Assembly (NCBI RefSeq): GCF_026229185.1
Contig: NZ_JAGGJA010000001.1
Location: forward strand, 496,001 to 560,000
Reading direction: 5' to 3'
DNA: 64,000 nt
Source: Fodinibius salsisoli
GTDB lineage: Bacteria; Bacteroidota; Rhodothermia; Balneolales; Balneolaceae
Numbering within the stretch: position 1 is the first letter of the stretch; each line of letters starts with the position of its first letter. The notes below the pieces were generated by a model. It did no database searches. It saw nothing but the letters and a program-made list of their open reading frames with translations, and was not told where the DNA came from. Positions 16,979-24,628 of this stretch are shown piece after piece. The position numbers were made by a program, and so were the translations under genes.

Positions 16979-17680
16979 CTATTCTACGGTTAATTCAGGC
17001 GCAAAAAGGCCCGTCCGCAGGCTATCACTATTGTAGGTGGTATTTCGCACCTCGATCCGGTAGGTACCGGCCGTCAGTCCCTCGGGCACCTGCAGGGTCA
17101 GCGTCTTGGGCTCGCTGGTACGGATATGCGTGGCGGCCGTCTCGGTGCTGTCGGCCTGGTTGACGAAAAAGACGCCCTCTTCTTCGATGTTGTTGTGGAT
17201 CTTCAGGTGGGTTCCTTTAATCTCCAGCACGCCGCCGGGCGTCAGGATATCGTCGTCGGTACCGCTGCCCCAGTCGTATATGGTCTCCACTTCGGGGCGG
17301 ATGGCCTGCCCGTCCACCTTCTGCAGGTTAATGTCATCGGCGGCATCGGTGACGCTGTCTTTGGGCACAATGCTGATGAGCACCTGGTGGCGCGCCGGGT
17401 CGTACTGGTCCTCATCATTCTGGAAGACCCCGCTGATGCCAAAGCGCGTACGGATGTAGTCGTCCCGGTAGGCCTCCCCGTCACGAATGTAGCCGGTGAT
17501 GCGCTGCCAGTAGTTGTCGATGACGGCATTGGTCTCGGTGGGCTTCAGGATGGAGCCCGGACTGGTAATGTCGTCAATCAGGTCTTCCCGCGTATTGATG
17601 GGCACGTTTACGGGGCGGGCCAGTCGGTCGTCGGGGTTATCGGCGGTAAAGTGGTTATTATATAAAGTGTATTCTAACAT
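16979..17680 (-). CDS. HU/IHF-like DNA-binding protein with C-terminal Ig-like (DUF4469-type) domain
   Basis: 233 aa. Residues 1-120 follow the Bacteroidota HU-like domain pattern: MLEYTLYNNHFTADNPDDRLARP, then DLIDDITSPGSILKPTETNAV, DGEAYRDDYIRTRFGISGVF and DPARHQVLISIVP. Residues 130-233 form an Ig-like DUF4469-type domain: ILTPGGVLEIKGTHLKI, then TLTLQVPEGLTAGTYRIEVRN. Family members bind DNA or stay uncharacterised. The gene is visibly GC-richer than the RT and HEPN genes next door, so it probably has a different origin. There is no clear operon link; the hairpin-rich region follows its stop. Confidence 0.75.
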   Translation of the reverse strand: MLEYTLYNNHFTADNPDDRLARPVNVPINTREDLIDDITSPGSILKPTETNAVIDNYWQRITGYIRDGEAYRDDYIRTRFGISGVFQNDEDQYDPARHQVLISIVPKDSVTDAADDINLQKVDGQAIRPEVETIYDWGSGTDDDILTPGGVLEIKGTHLKIHNNIEEEGVFFVNQADSTETAATHIRTSEPKTLTLQVPEGLTAGTYRIEVRNTTYNSDSLRTGLFAPELTVE

Positions 17681-17901
17681 CTTCTTGATATTTTATTATG
17701 ATTGTATTGCTCTCTCTAAAGGCCGTTATAAGCCTCTGTAGATGTATATATAGCCAACGCAGCGGGCAGCGCGGGGTAAGCTTTTGTATGTGGAACAAGG
17801 CGTTCCGGGCCGCCGGTAGCGCCAACGTATATAGGTAAGTACCTTTGGGAGGGCAATCCTTACAAAGTTTTTTGAAAAGGGTTGAGGAAGAGGTGGCCTA
17901 T

Positions 17902-17965
17902 ACTCATCGGATGAGTAACAGGATCTTATTTCATGGACATGGGCATTTTCACTCATCCGATGAGT
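17902..17965 (+). repeat. palindrome-ended element, copy A
   Basis: The left end ACTCATCGGATGAGT (17902-17916) and right end ACTCATCCGATGAGT (17951-17965) are each a near-perfect palindrome and are reverse complements of each other. The 34-base interior begins AACAGGATCTTATTTCATGG and is conserved in copies C and D. Confidence 0.85.
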
Positions 17966-18074
17966 GGTGAAAGTCCCGAAATAGGAATCAAGCAACATCT
18001 TTGGGATGCTCCACACCGTCATCTCGACCAACGGAAGAAATCTTTTACTCTCAAAGCAAAGAGCTCAAAAGAGT
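17951..18074 (+). repeat. direct repeat, copy 1
   Basis: It starts with the right-hand palindrome ACTCATCCGATGAGT, then GGTGAAAGTCCCGAA, then CCGTCATCTCGACCAACGG and TCTTTTACTCTCAAAG. It aligns with 18335-18453 along its whole length with scattered substitutions and short indels. Confidence 0.85.
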
Positions 18075-18334
18075 GATAGGAGGTTGGCATTGTTTCAAAA
18101 TGGAGCAACATATTAATATTTACCACATCCCCCTGCCCCCCTTCAAAGGGGGACTTTGTGAATAGTAATTAAAAGATAAGCTTGTACTCTCTTCCCTGCT
18201 CGGAGGGAAGGGCCGGCCTGCACTACGAAGTACAGCCTACGTAGCCACGCCTGTTCAAGAAATTTCTACATTTGTTAAGCTACTTTAGCGTAGTGGGCTT
18301 TTAACGCAGTGGTGGGATGGGTCAGTTATTTTAC

Positions 18335-18453
18335 TCATCCGATGAGTGGTGAAAGCCCCGAACAGGAATCAAGTAATATCTTTGGTATGCTTCATACCGT
18401 CATCTCGACCAACGGGAGAGATCTTTTACTCTCAAAGAAAGAGTTCAAAGAGT
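18335..18453 (+). repeat. direct repeat, copy 2 (half copy B of the palindrome element)
   Basis: Second copy of the repeat at 17951-18074, beginning with ACTCATCCGATGAGT (18335-18349) but without the left palindrome and interior of the element. The GTCATCTCGACC part continues into a hairpin CCCGACAGTAGTCGGG and closes with TCGAAATGAC at 18493, so 18399-18493 forms an imperfect palindrome. Confidence 0.8.
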
Positions 18454-18576
18454 AGAAGATTTCTCCCCCGACAGTAGTCGGGATCGAAATGACAATGAGA
18501 GGATTTCATACCTCTTATCCTTTACCTTTCGCAGGTCGACAGATCACTGTTGGATGCTTTTAAGTATTCTTCCGGC

Positions 18577-18897
18577 CTAAATAAATTCTGCTGGGAAAGT
18601 GACCGAAGCCGGAGCGTAAAAAATCATTTCCTGTTTGAAAGTTGCCGCTTCTGGGCAACTTGAGTTAAATGATTTTAGCGTGGGCAGAGAGAACGGCAGC
18701 AGTAATTTATTCAGTCGGTGAGTTTTTGGATTACTTTTTTGCTCATTCAAAAAAGTGATAGAAGCAGGGCATTCCCTAAAAATGAGCCCTTTGTTCTTTT
18801 CGCCTTTTGGCGCGATTCTAATGTCCGAATCCATCGCGTTCGCATTCACCAGCTCTTGTTCTTTATAACCACTTTTGTGTCGACAAAAGTGGAGCAA
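18577..18897 (-). repeat. diverged repeat unit, copy 1
   Basis: An open minus frame here translates to KGEKNKGLIFRECPASITFL followed by NEQKSNPKTHRL, and the unit at 19180-19407 gives KGEKRISNGYFPCSIFWLAK then KRNAKNHRL. The two share sequence and spacing, so they are copies of one element, but composition and context argue against a protein product. Confidence 0.5.
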
Positions 18898-19179
18898 AAA
18901 CGACCGGCTAAGAATACTGTAATCGCTATAACCTTCGAGTGGAATAATTTTGATGGTCCATCACATATGGAAGCTATTCCCTCTGTCTTTACCGGTACAA
19001 AATTATTCTGATCACCCTCGGTATCGCACAGTATTCATTATGCCGGCGGTTAGGTCTCTTGGGGTCGAAAGGAGTCTGCTCCTCCAGCCTAACGAATCAT
19101 GGGCGGAGGGGGAAGGATGATCAGGACCATTTCACACCGGTGCCCTTTCCAAGGCAACCCTATACCGTGATGGACCATT

Positions 19180-19407
19180 GAAATGATCCCATCCGAGACC
19201 GGAGCGTCCCGAATTACTCGGGATCAGCCGGTGATTTTTTGCGTTTCGTTTTTTGGCCAGCCAAAAAATGGAACAAGGGAAATAGCCGTTGCTTATTCTT
19301 TTTTCGCCTTTTGCCGCGCCCCGTCCATACGGGGGCTTGGCCCTTCCGAAGGGTCGGAACCAGCAAGCTGGGGCTCGTCGCTTCTTTTCGGTAATGAAAA
19401 ACAACAA
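19180..19407 (-). repeat. diverged repeat unit, copy 2
   Basis: Second copy of the unit at 18577-18897 (see there for the shared translated signature). It contains the mirrored stretch TTTTTTGGCCAGCCAAAAAA and a hairpin CCCGA/TCGGG near 19206-19220. The sequence around 19325-19370 is GC-rich and palindromic (GGCCCTTCCGAAGGGTC). Confidence 0.5.
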
Positions 19408-19544
19408 TTTATGACAACCGTGCCTTTGGTTTCTCCGGCCTTCGGATTGTGAAGGTGTTGGGTTGCCGGGAGCAACGAGAGTCAGAAAGAATGGAACAGG
19501 TAACGGTTATTCCTTCTTCTTTTAACGTGATGGTGGCTGTAGAT

Positions 19545-19606
19545 ACTCATCGGATGAGTAACAGGATCTTTTTTATGGGCTGAGCAGTCTCACTCATCCG
19601 ATGAGT
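19545..19606 (+). repeat. palindrome-ended element, copy C
   Basis: ACTCATCGGATGAGT (19545-19559) and ACTCATCCGATGAGT (19592-19606) enclose 32 bases beginning AACAGGATCTTTTTTATGGG, the same start as copy A at 17902. It lies 32 bases beyond the 3' end of the exonuclease gene. Confidence 0.85.
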
Positions 19607-19637
19607 GGTTAGCTTATTTCACAATTGAGAGTCCTCG

Positions 19638-20351
19638 CTATCCCTCATTATCAAGCCAGCCACTTAATTTTGAGCGGCTCCACGGGTTATCCATCCACGA
19701 GGTATCCGGAAGCGGCAGGTCCATGGCCTCTTCAACGGTAAGCCATCCCGAGGGAAGATAAAAAGACGCTTTTTTACCTCTTTGTGTAATCCACTGGAAG
19801 GAATTTCGGCGGGCGCTTTTTTCAGCGACATCCAGGGTCAGCCTGCAATCCTGCGCAACATAATCCAGCACTTTTTGATGCGCTCCCTGCTTCCAGAGCA
19901 GCGGCGCCCGGGAACCGTCCATTCCCTCCGGTTTGCTTTGGCCTATCGCCTGTGCGGCGGCGTTGAGGCCCACTCCAAATCCCTTTCCGCAAAAGATATG
20001 GAACATCATATCCACATGCCGGCGGGCTATCTTTTTGCAATCTGCTATACGGCCGGACTCCTCCGCAAGGATATCAAAATCGAACCCCAGTCCGTTATGC
20101 GTAAGAAGGGTATAGCCCGACTTTTGGCGATCCAGCAGCAGATCTACCAGCTGGGATAAGTCAAAACCGGTCATCTTAGCCGCAGGATTATCGTCCCCAT
20201 CTTTTGAGTAAAATAGTTCGGCTTCGTCGCTGTCGGTTGCCCAAAGTGCCGCACAAGAGATCCCGAGCGGGCGATGGTCATGCAGGTCTGAGTTATCATC
20301 CGGCAATATTTTGGCCGTTTCTATATCAAATGCCACGTATTGGTGTTTCAT
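19638..20351 (-). CDS. DEDD-type 3'-5' exonuclease (YprB/PolB-like ribonuclease H fold)
   Basis: 237 aa. ExoI is FDIETAK (residues 8-14), ExoII is THNGLGFDFDIL, and the ExoIII region carries VLDYVAQDCRLTLDV, giving the D-E...D...D acidic set of DEDD exonucleases. The arrangement matches predicted 3'-5' exonucleases related to DNA polymerase B and the YprB group, which trim nucleic-acid 3' ends using two metal ions. It is a free-standing nuclease without a polymerase domain. The 34-base gap from the oxidoreductase upstream suggests one operon (DUF5995-like, oxidoreductase, exonuclease). Substrate unknown. Confidence 0.85.
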   Translation of the reverse strand: MKHQYVAFDIETAKILPDDNSDLHDHRPLGISCAALWATDSDEAELFYSKDGDDNPAAKMTGFDLSQLVDLLLDRQKSGYTLLTHNGLGFDFDILAEESGRIADCKKIARRHVDMMFHIFCGKGFGVGLNAAAQAIGQSKPEGMDGSRAPLLWKQGAHQKVLDYVAQDCRLTLDVAEKSARRNSFQWITQRGKKASFYLPSGWLTVEEAMDLPLPDTSWMDNPWSRSKLSGWLDNEG

Positions 20352-20385
20352 AAAAGGGTACGCCTAAGGTTAGGTGTAAAAGGGG

Positions 20386-21375
20386 TTAATATTGAATCCA
20401 AGCCTCCTCATTACTGCTCTGGACTACGGCATCCACTACCTTCATATTGGCCAGGGCATCGTCCAGGGGAGTGGGCACGGGGGTATCCTCGATGACGGCC
20501 TTTGAAAACCGATCGCCCTGCGCCGTATACTGGTTACAGGTCTCAAAACTGATTTCTTCGGTCTCTGAGCCTTTGGTCAGCACTATTGTTGTCGGTCGAT
20601 CTACCGGCGCATTAAAGGGCATGGGGATCTTGATCTTGCCCTCTGAACCCATAATCGTCACTTTCTGGTGAGGTGCCATCTGCGTGCCACAGGTGAAGGT
20701 GGCCGTTCCTCCAGCAAACTGAAGCATGCCGGAAGTAAGCCGGTCGATTCCCAGTGTTGGATCAACCTCCATTGCTCCCGTTACCTTGGTCGGTTCGCTT
20801 CCAAAGATAAAACGTGGGACTGAAATGCAGTAGCAACCGATATCCATGAGGCTACCCCCGCCGATATCGGGTTTATTGCGGATATTGTCGGGATCATCGT
20901 TGTAATAAGAGAAGAAAGAATGAACCGTTTGAAGGGTTCCCACCACCCCGTTATCCACCAGCTCTTTAACTTTTCTCCACCGCGGATGGTGCCGGTACAT
21001 AAAGGCTTCCATCACTTTCAGCTTCGGATGTGATGCCGCGGCCTCCTGCAGCCGTTGGGCATCGGCGACATTAAGGCCGAGGGGTTTCTCGCAGAGTACA
21101 TGCTTGCCGGCCTGCAACGCTTTGATAGACCAGTCCACATGCAGATGGTTGGGCAAGGGATTGTAAATAGCGTCAACTTCAGCAAGGTCCAGCAGCTCTT
21201 GGTAAGAGCTCACCGACGTTTCGATACCCAACGCCCCGGCGGCCTCCTGGGCTTTACCAGCGCTGCGCGATGCTATGGCCACGACCTCACTGTATGTTCC
21301 CTGCTGCATGGCGGGAATGACTTTTTCAACTCCAATTTTAGCGGTACTTAAAATGCCCCATCGAACTTTCTGCAT
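20386..21375 (-). CDS. Gfo/Idh/MocA family oxidoreductase
   Basis: 329 aa. The N-terminal Rossmann fold opens VRWGILSTAKIGVEKVIPAM, has the second strand VVAIASRS, and continues with VDAIYNPLPNHLHVDWSIKA and the conserved CEKPLG lysine-proline motif. The C-terminal alpha/beta domain starts with MEAFMYRHHPRW and contains GGGSLMDIGCYCI, the usual substrate-site segment. Members are NAD(P)-dependent dehydrogenases acting on sugars or inositols in the cytoplasm. Which substrate is used cannot be told. The DUF5995-like gene ends 6 bases upstream, so the two genes are almost certainly co-transcribed. Confidence 0.9.
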   Translation of the reverse strand: MQKVRWGILSTAKIGVEKVIPAMQQGTYSEVVAIASRSAGKAQEAAGALGIETSVSSYQELLDLAEVDAIYNPLPNHLHVDWSIKALQAGKHVLCEKPLGLNVADAQRLQEAAASHPKLKVMEAFMYRHHPRWRKVKELVDNGVVGTLQTVHSFFSYYNDDPDNIRNKPDIGGGSLMDIGCYCISVPRFIFGSEPTKVTGAMEVDPTLGIDRLTSGMLQFAGGTATFTCGTQMAPHQKVTIMGSEGKIKIPMPFNAPVDRPTTIVLTKGSETEEISFETCNQYTAQGDRFSKAVIEDTPVPTPLDDALANMKVVDAVVQSSNEEAWIQY

Positions 21376-21381
21376 AATAGG

Positions 21382-22173
21382 CTATGGATTCTTTTGTTGA
21401 ATGTTATGAATGACGCTTCCCACATCTTTGGTCTCAAAATAACGGATTACCCCCAGCACCTTCGGCAGGAAAAATCCGGGCGGGTTAGAAACGAGACGCG
21501 CCAGGCTGGTCATTTTCTGGTCAACCCCGGCAATGATATCCGCCTTGTGGCTCTGGGGCGCTTCCGTAAGGCGCACCGCAAAATTCCAGGCCTGCCCGCG
21601 GGCTTTGTTGATACTAAAATTAATGATGGCTTCGTCGTTATTTTTTCCCATCCAATCTAATAGAAAAACCATTGGGGAGACCCGGCTTATTCGCCCCTGT
21701 ATTTCATCCACCAGCTCTTCCAACAACTGATTGATAAGCATGAAGTCGGCTTTCAAATCCTGGATGTTTCCATCCCGAGAAAATTCGGCTGCGGCGATCC
21801 CCAGATCATAATTGATGTGGGCATTCATGCCGAGTAGGATATACTGGAGAATAAGTTGGTTATCCTTAGCCGGACTAAAAGCCTGCTCCCAGACTTCAGG
21901 CACTTCCTCGCCATTACGATACTGCCAGTAGGCCTCAATATATTTTCCCGCAAATGCGACATCAAAGAGCTCCATCCGGTCATTATCATCAAACCGTCCC
22001 TCCTCAATGCCTTGCTTAACTTTGGCTGTGGTCCGCCGGTAAACATAGGCGAAAAGAGCGGCCGTACTATTCTCTTTAATACTCAGATCGATGATTTGAT
22101 CCAGGGCGGCAAGAACATCATCAATGTCAGTGAATTCCGGGGATTCAATGGGGTTATGTAGCTGGTCGGGCAT
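21382..22173 (-). CDS. DUF5995-like protein
   Basis: 263 aa, all helical by composition. The hallmark LLGMNAHINYDLGIAAAEF, with YRRTTAKVKQGI before and LLDWMGKNN plus NFSINKARGQAWNFAVRL after, matches the DUF5995 family as I remember it. Histidine and aspartate residues in NAHINYD suggest a metal site, but no activity is established. It is the first gene of a probable three-gene minus-strand operon with the oxidoreductase and exonuclease. No signal peptide is visible; cytoplasmic. Confidence 0.75.
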   Translation of the reverse strand: MPDQLHNPIESPEFTDIDDVLAALDQIIDLSIKENSTAALFAYVYRRTTAKVKQGIEEGRFDDNDRMELFDVAFAGKYIEAYWQYRNGEEVPEVWEQAFSPAKDNQLILQYILLGMNAHINYDLGIAAAEFSRDGNIQDLKADFMLINQLLEELVDEIQGRISRVSPMVFLLDWMGKNNDEAIINFSINKARGQAWNFAVRLTEAPQSHKADIIAGVDQKMTSLARLVSNPPGFFLPKVLGVIRYFETKDVGSVIHNIQQKNP

Positions 22174-22344
22174 ATCCCTGCAAAGACTTAAGAAGTTCTA
22201 TCCATAATGTGCGATGCTCTGCAAATGGTACGAGGAGTTTACTGATTTAGCAAACGAATTTATGGCTGCCCGGTCCAATTCTATTATTCAGTTTAGAGCC
22301 AGAATATTGCCAGGACCTGCATCCAGGGGAATAATAATGTACCC

Positions 22345-24393
22345 TTACAGTTTTGCCTGTACCGGCACCGCCTCGCTTTCAAATTCCGTATCCGGGCGCT
22401 CCTCCGATTCTCCCTTTATGTATTTATTAAACCAGCGCATCATTCGCTGATTATAATCATACCGGGCCGTGGCATTTTTATTGCCATGCCCCTCACCAGG
22501 GTAGAGCACCAGGCGAACCGGGGTGTTGGTCCGTGTTTTGATATGCCGGTAAAGCTCATAAGACTGGCCGGGATCGACCCGGGTATCCTCTTTTCCCGCA
22601 GCTATGAGAAGGGGTGTTTCTGTTTCTCCCGCATGGTAGATAGGGCTCCGGCGCAAGAAGAAACCATAGTCTTCCCAGATTCGTTTTCGGGAATGGACCA
22701 GGTACAGTTCCTCGGGAATATCGCTGGTTCCCCATTTTGAAATATTGTTACTCACGCCCACGAACATGACCCCAGCCGCAAAATGATCAGTATATTTTGT
22801 TGAGAGCCAGCCCGTAGCGTATCCGCCGTAGGATCCACCCGTTACACCAACTTTGGAAGAATCCACGAGGCCGCCTTTTACCAATTCATCAACACCTGCT
22901 ACGATATCATCAAATTCCTTTCCGGCAGGATCGCCCTGGCTGCTTTTGGCAAAGGTTTCTCCCCGGCCCGTGCTGCCGCGATAGTTGGGATAGAATACAA
23001 AATAGTTCTGGGCTGCCCCCACCTGGCCGGGCTCAGAATAACTGGTCACCCATCCATTGTTATAATGACTTTCAGGGCCTCCGTGCACTACTGTAATCAA
23101 CGGGTATTGCTGCTCTTTCTGATGATCAAGGGGGAAGACAAGAATACCCTGGAGCTCCGTTCCATCGTCGGTCGTCCAGCTAACCGGTTGCTGACGGGTT
23201 ATGTCCACTTCCTTTAACCAGCTATTATTATACGTCAACCGCTCTAACTTGCTGTTTTGCGGCTGGAAGTAGTAGAGCTCTGACGGATGGGCGGACGAGT
23301 CTGCAATGAAAACAGCCGCTCCATTGGAGGCCCGGTCATAGGCCGACAAATTTGAACCACCCCGGTCAATAATTGTTGTCCGGTTGGTGCCGTCGGCATT
23401 TACATATCCATAGGTTGACCATACGCCCTCGCTCGACAGGTAGGAGAGGGTGCTGTTATCGACCCATTGAAACTGCTCAAACTTCCCGTTGTAGTGGGGT
23501 TGAAGCTGTGTGGGAGCTCCTCCCTGGGCAGAAGCAATCAGCAAACGACCGGCGATGGGATCATGTACATCCGACCCGGCCAACATAGCCAGCTTTGTGC
23601 CATCCGGGCTCCAGGCCACCTTTCCCAACTTTGCCTTATGGTCGACGGTAGCCAGAATATTTTCTCCCTGGCGGTCAACAACTGCAATTTTCTGATTCAT
23701 GAAATAGTCGTCAATAAGCGGACTGGGGGCTATGGCAATCGCCAGCTTATCGCCGGCAGGGTTCCAGTGCACTTGGTATATCGATCCTTCTGCCTGCAGT
23801 TGAGTTGGATCATTTCCCTCCGCTACATTTGTAACAAATCCTCTGCGCTGCTTCAAATTTTCTTCATAAATCTCCGGTTCATAGGGCAGAACAGAGGCCT
23901 CTTCCTGAGCTGTGTCGGGGGCCATAAACGCTAAATGATCGCCATCCGGGGCCCACGTATATCCAACGATATCGGTTGGAAAAGAGAGAATACGCCGGGC
24001 CTCGCCACCAGACATGGCTATTTCAAATAACCCTGTGGTTTCATCTTCTTCGCGTTTACTTAAAAAGGTAATCGTTTTTTTCTTGGGCCGGAATGCAATG
24101 TTTCCAACATCCAGTGTTGTTATAAAAGCAGAAGCTTCCTGGGTATCCAGGTTATACAAATAGAGACTACTCTCAACCGGCTTATTTTTCTTCCGTGGAT
24201 CGGCTGGTCGGCTTAATGTGTAAGCCGCTTTCGTTCCCGATGGGGATAATACGACATCCTCAACTTGCTGCAGCTGTGCCAGCTGCAGAGGCGTTAATCC
24301 TTCTTTACCGGACTGTGCAAATAGTAGGCTGGGAATGAGAAAAAATAGCGCTACCGTTCCCATAAAAGCCTTACGATTAATCGAATCTATCAT
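22345..24393 (-). CDS. S9 family peptidase (prolyl oligopeptidase / acylaminoacyl peptidase type), exported
   Basis: 682 aa. A signal peptide is visible at residues 5-27 (ending LLFAQSGK). A beta-propeller of WD/TolB-like blades fills about 30-400 (VAWSPDGTKLAML, YTWAPDGDHLAFM), followed by the alpha/beta-hydrolase domain with HGGPESHYNN (oxyanion region), GGSYGGYATG with nucleophile S521, KEDTRVDP with D603 and GEGHGNK with H636. The triad is complete. It cleaves short peptides, probably in the periplasm. Unlinked to neighbours by strand spacing; a 171-base gap separates it from the DUF5995-like gene downstream. Confidence 0.95.
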   Translation of the reverse strand: MIDSINRKAFMGTVALFFLIPSLLFAQSGKEGLTPLQLAQLQQVEDVVLSPSGTKAAYTLSRPADPRKKNKPVESSLYLYNLDTQEASAFITTLDVGNIAFRPKKKTITFLSKREEDETTGLFEIAMSGGEARRILSFPTDIVGYTWAPDGDHLAFMAPDTAQEEASVLPYEPEIYEENLKQRRGFVTNVAEGNDPTQLQAEGSIYQVHWNPAGDKLAIAIAPSPLIDDYFMNQKIAVVDRQGENILATVDHKAKLGKVAWSPDGTKLAMLAGSDVHDPIAGRLLIASAQGGAPTQLQPHYNGKFEQFQWVDNSTLSYLSSEGVWSTYGYVNADGTNRTTIIDRGGSNLSAYDRASNGAAVFIADSSAHPSELYYFQPQNSKLERLTYNNSWLKEVDITRQQPVSWTTDDGTELQGILVFPLDHQKEQQYPLITVVHGGPESHYNNGWVTSYSEPGQVGAAQNYFVFYPNYRGSTGRGETFAKSSQGDPAGKEFDDIVAGVDELVKGGLVDSSKVGVTGGSYGGYATGWLSTKYTDHFAAGVMFVGVSNNISKWGTSDIPEELYLVHSRKRIWEDYGFFLRRSPIYHAGETETPLLIAAGKEDTRVDPGQSYELYRHIKTRTNTPVRLVLYPGEGHGNKNATARYDYNQRMMRWFNKYIKGESEERPDTEFESEAVPVQAKL

Positions 24394-24628
24394 AACAATG
24401 AATTTTATTCTTGGGTAAAACCGTCCAAAAACCTTATAAAACCGTACAAAATCCTATATGTTTTAACTGCGATAGGTCAGTTTTGTTGTTCTAATATATA
24501 ACTGATCCGTTAAGATAAAAATTTCGGTGGGCCTTCCATAACCTCTTCTTTTAGACTGGTTGGGCACAGGCTATTCTAAAAATGCTGCTCAGACCACATA
24601 AGTCGCTCATACAGCCGCCTTCAAGAAG

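Larger units (their letters stand above)
17681..19637. other. 2-kb gene-free zone built from dispersed repeats
   Basis: No frame here looks like a real gene. The stretch holds two complete copies of the ACTCATC-palindrome element (17902-17965, 19545-19606), a half copy (18335-18349), a 120-bp direct repeat (17951-18074 and 18335-18453), a GTCAT...ATGAC palindrome (18399-18493), a CTAC-TTCGGCGTAGTGGGC-type repeat (about 18231-18298), a CCCCCTTCAAAGGGGGACT motif near 18137, and two diverged copies of a 250-300-bp unit (18577-18897, 19180-19407). It behaves as a sink for small non-autonomous elements. Confidence 0.75.

Noticed and set aside
18577-18897. Protein-coding gene for a 106-aa product
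   Set aside because: Similar translated words in the diverged copy at 19180-19407 and the repeat-rich setting favour a non-coding repeat.
17902-19606. CRISPR array from the repeated ACTCATC units
   Set aside because: The units are few, unevenly spaced, in both orientations across the window, with conserved interiors instead of unique spacers.
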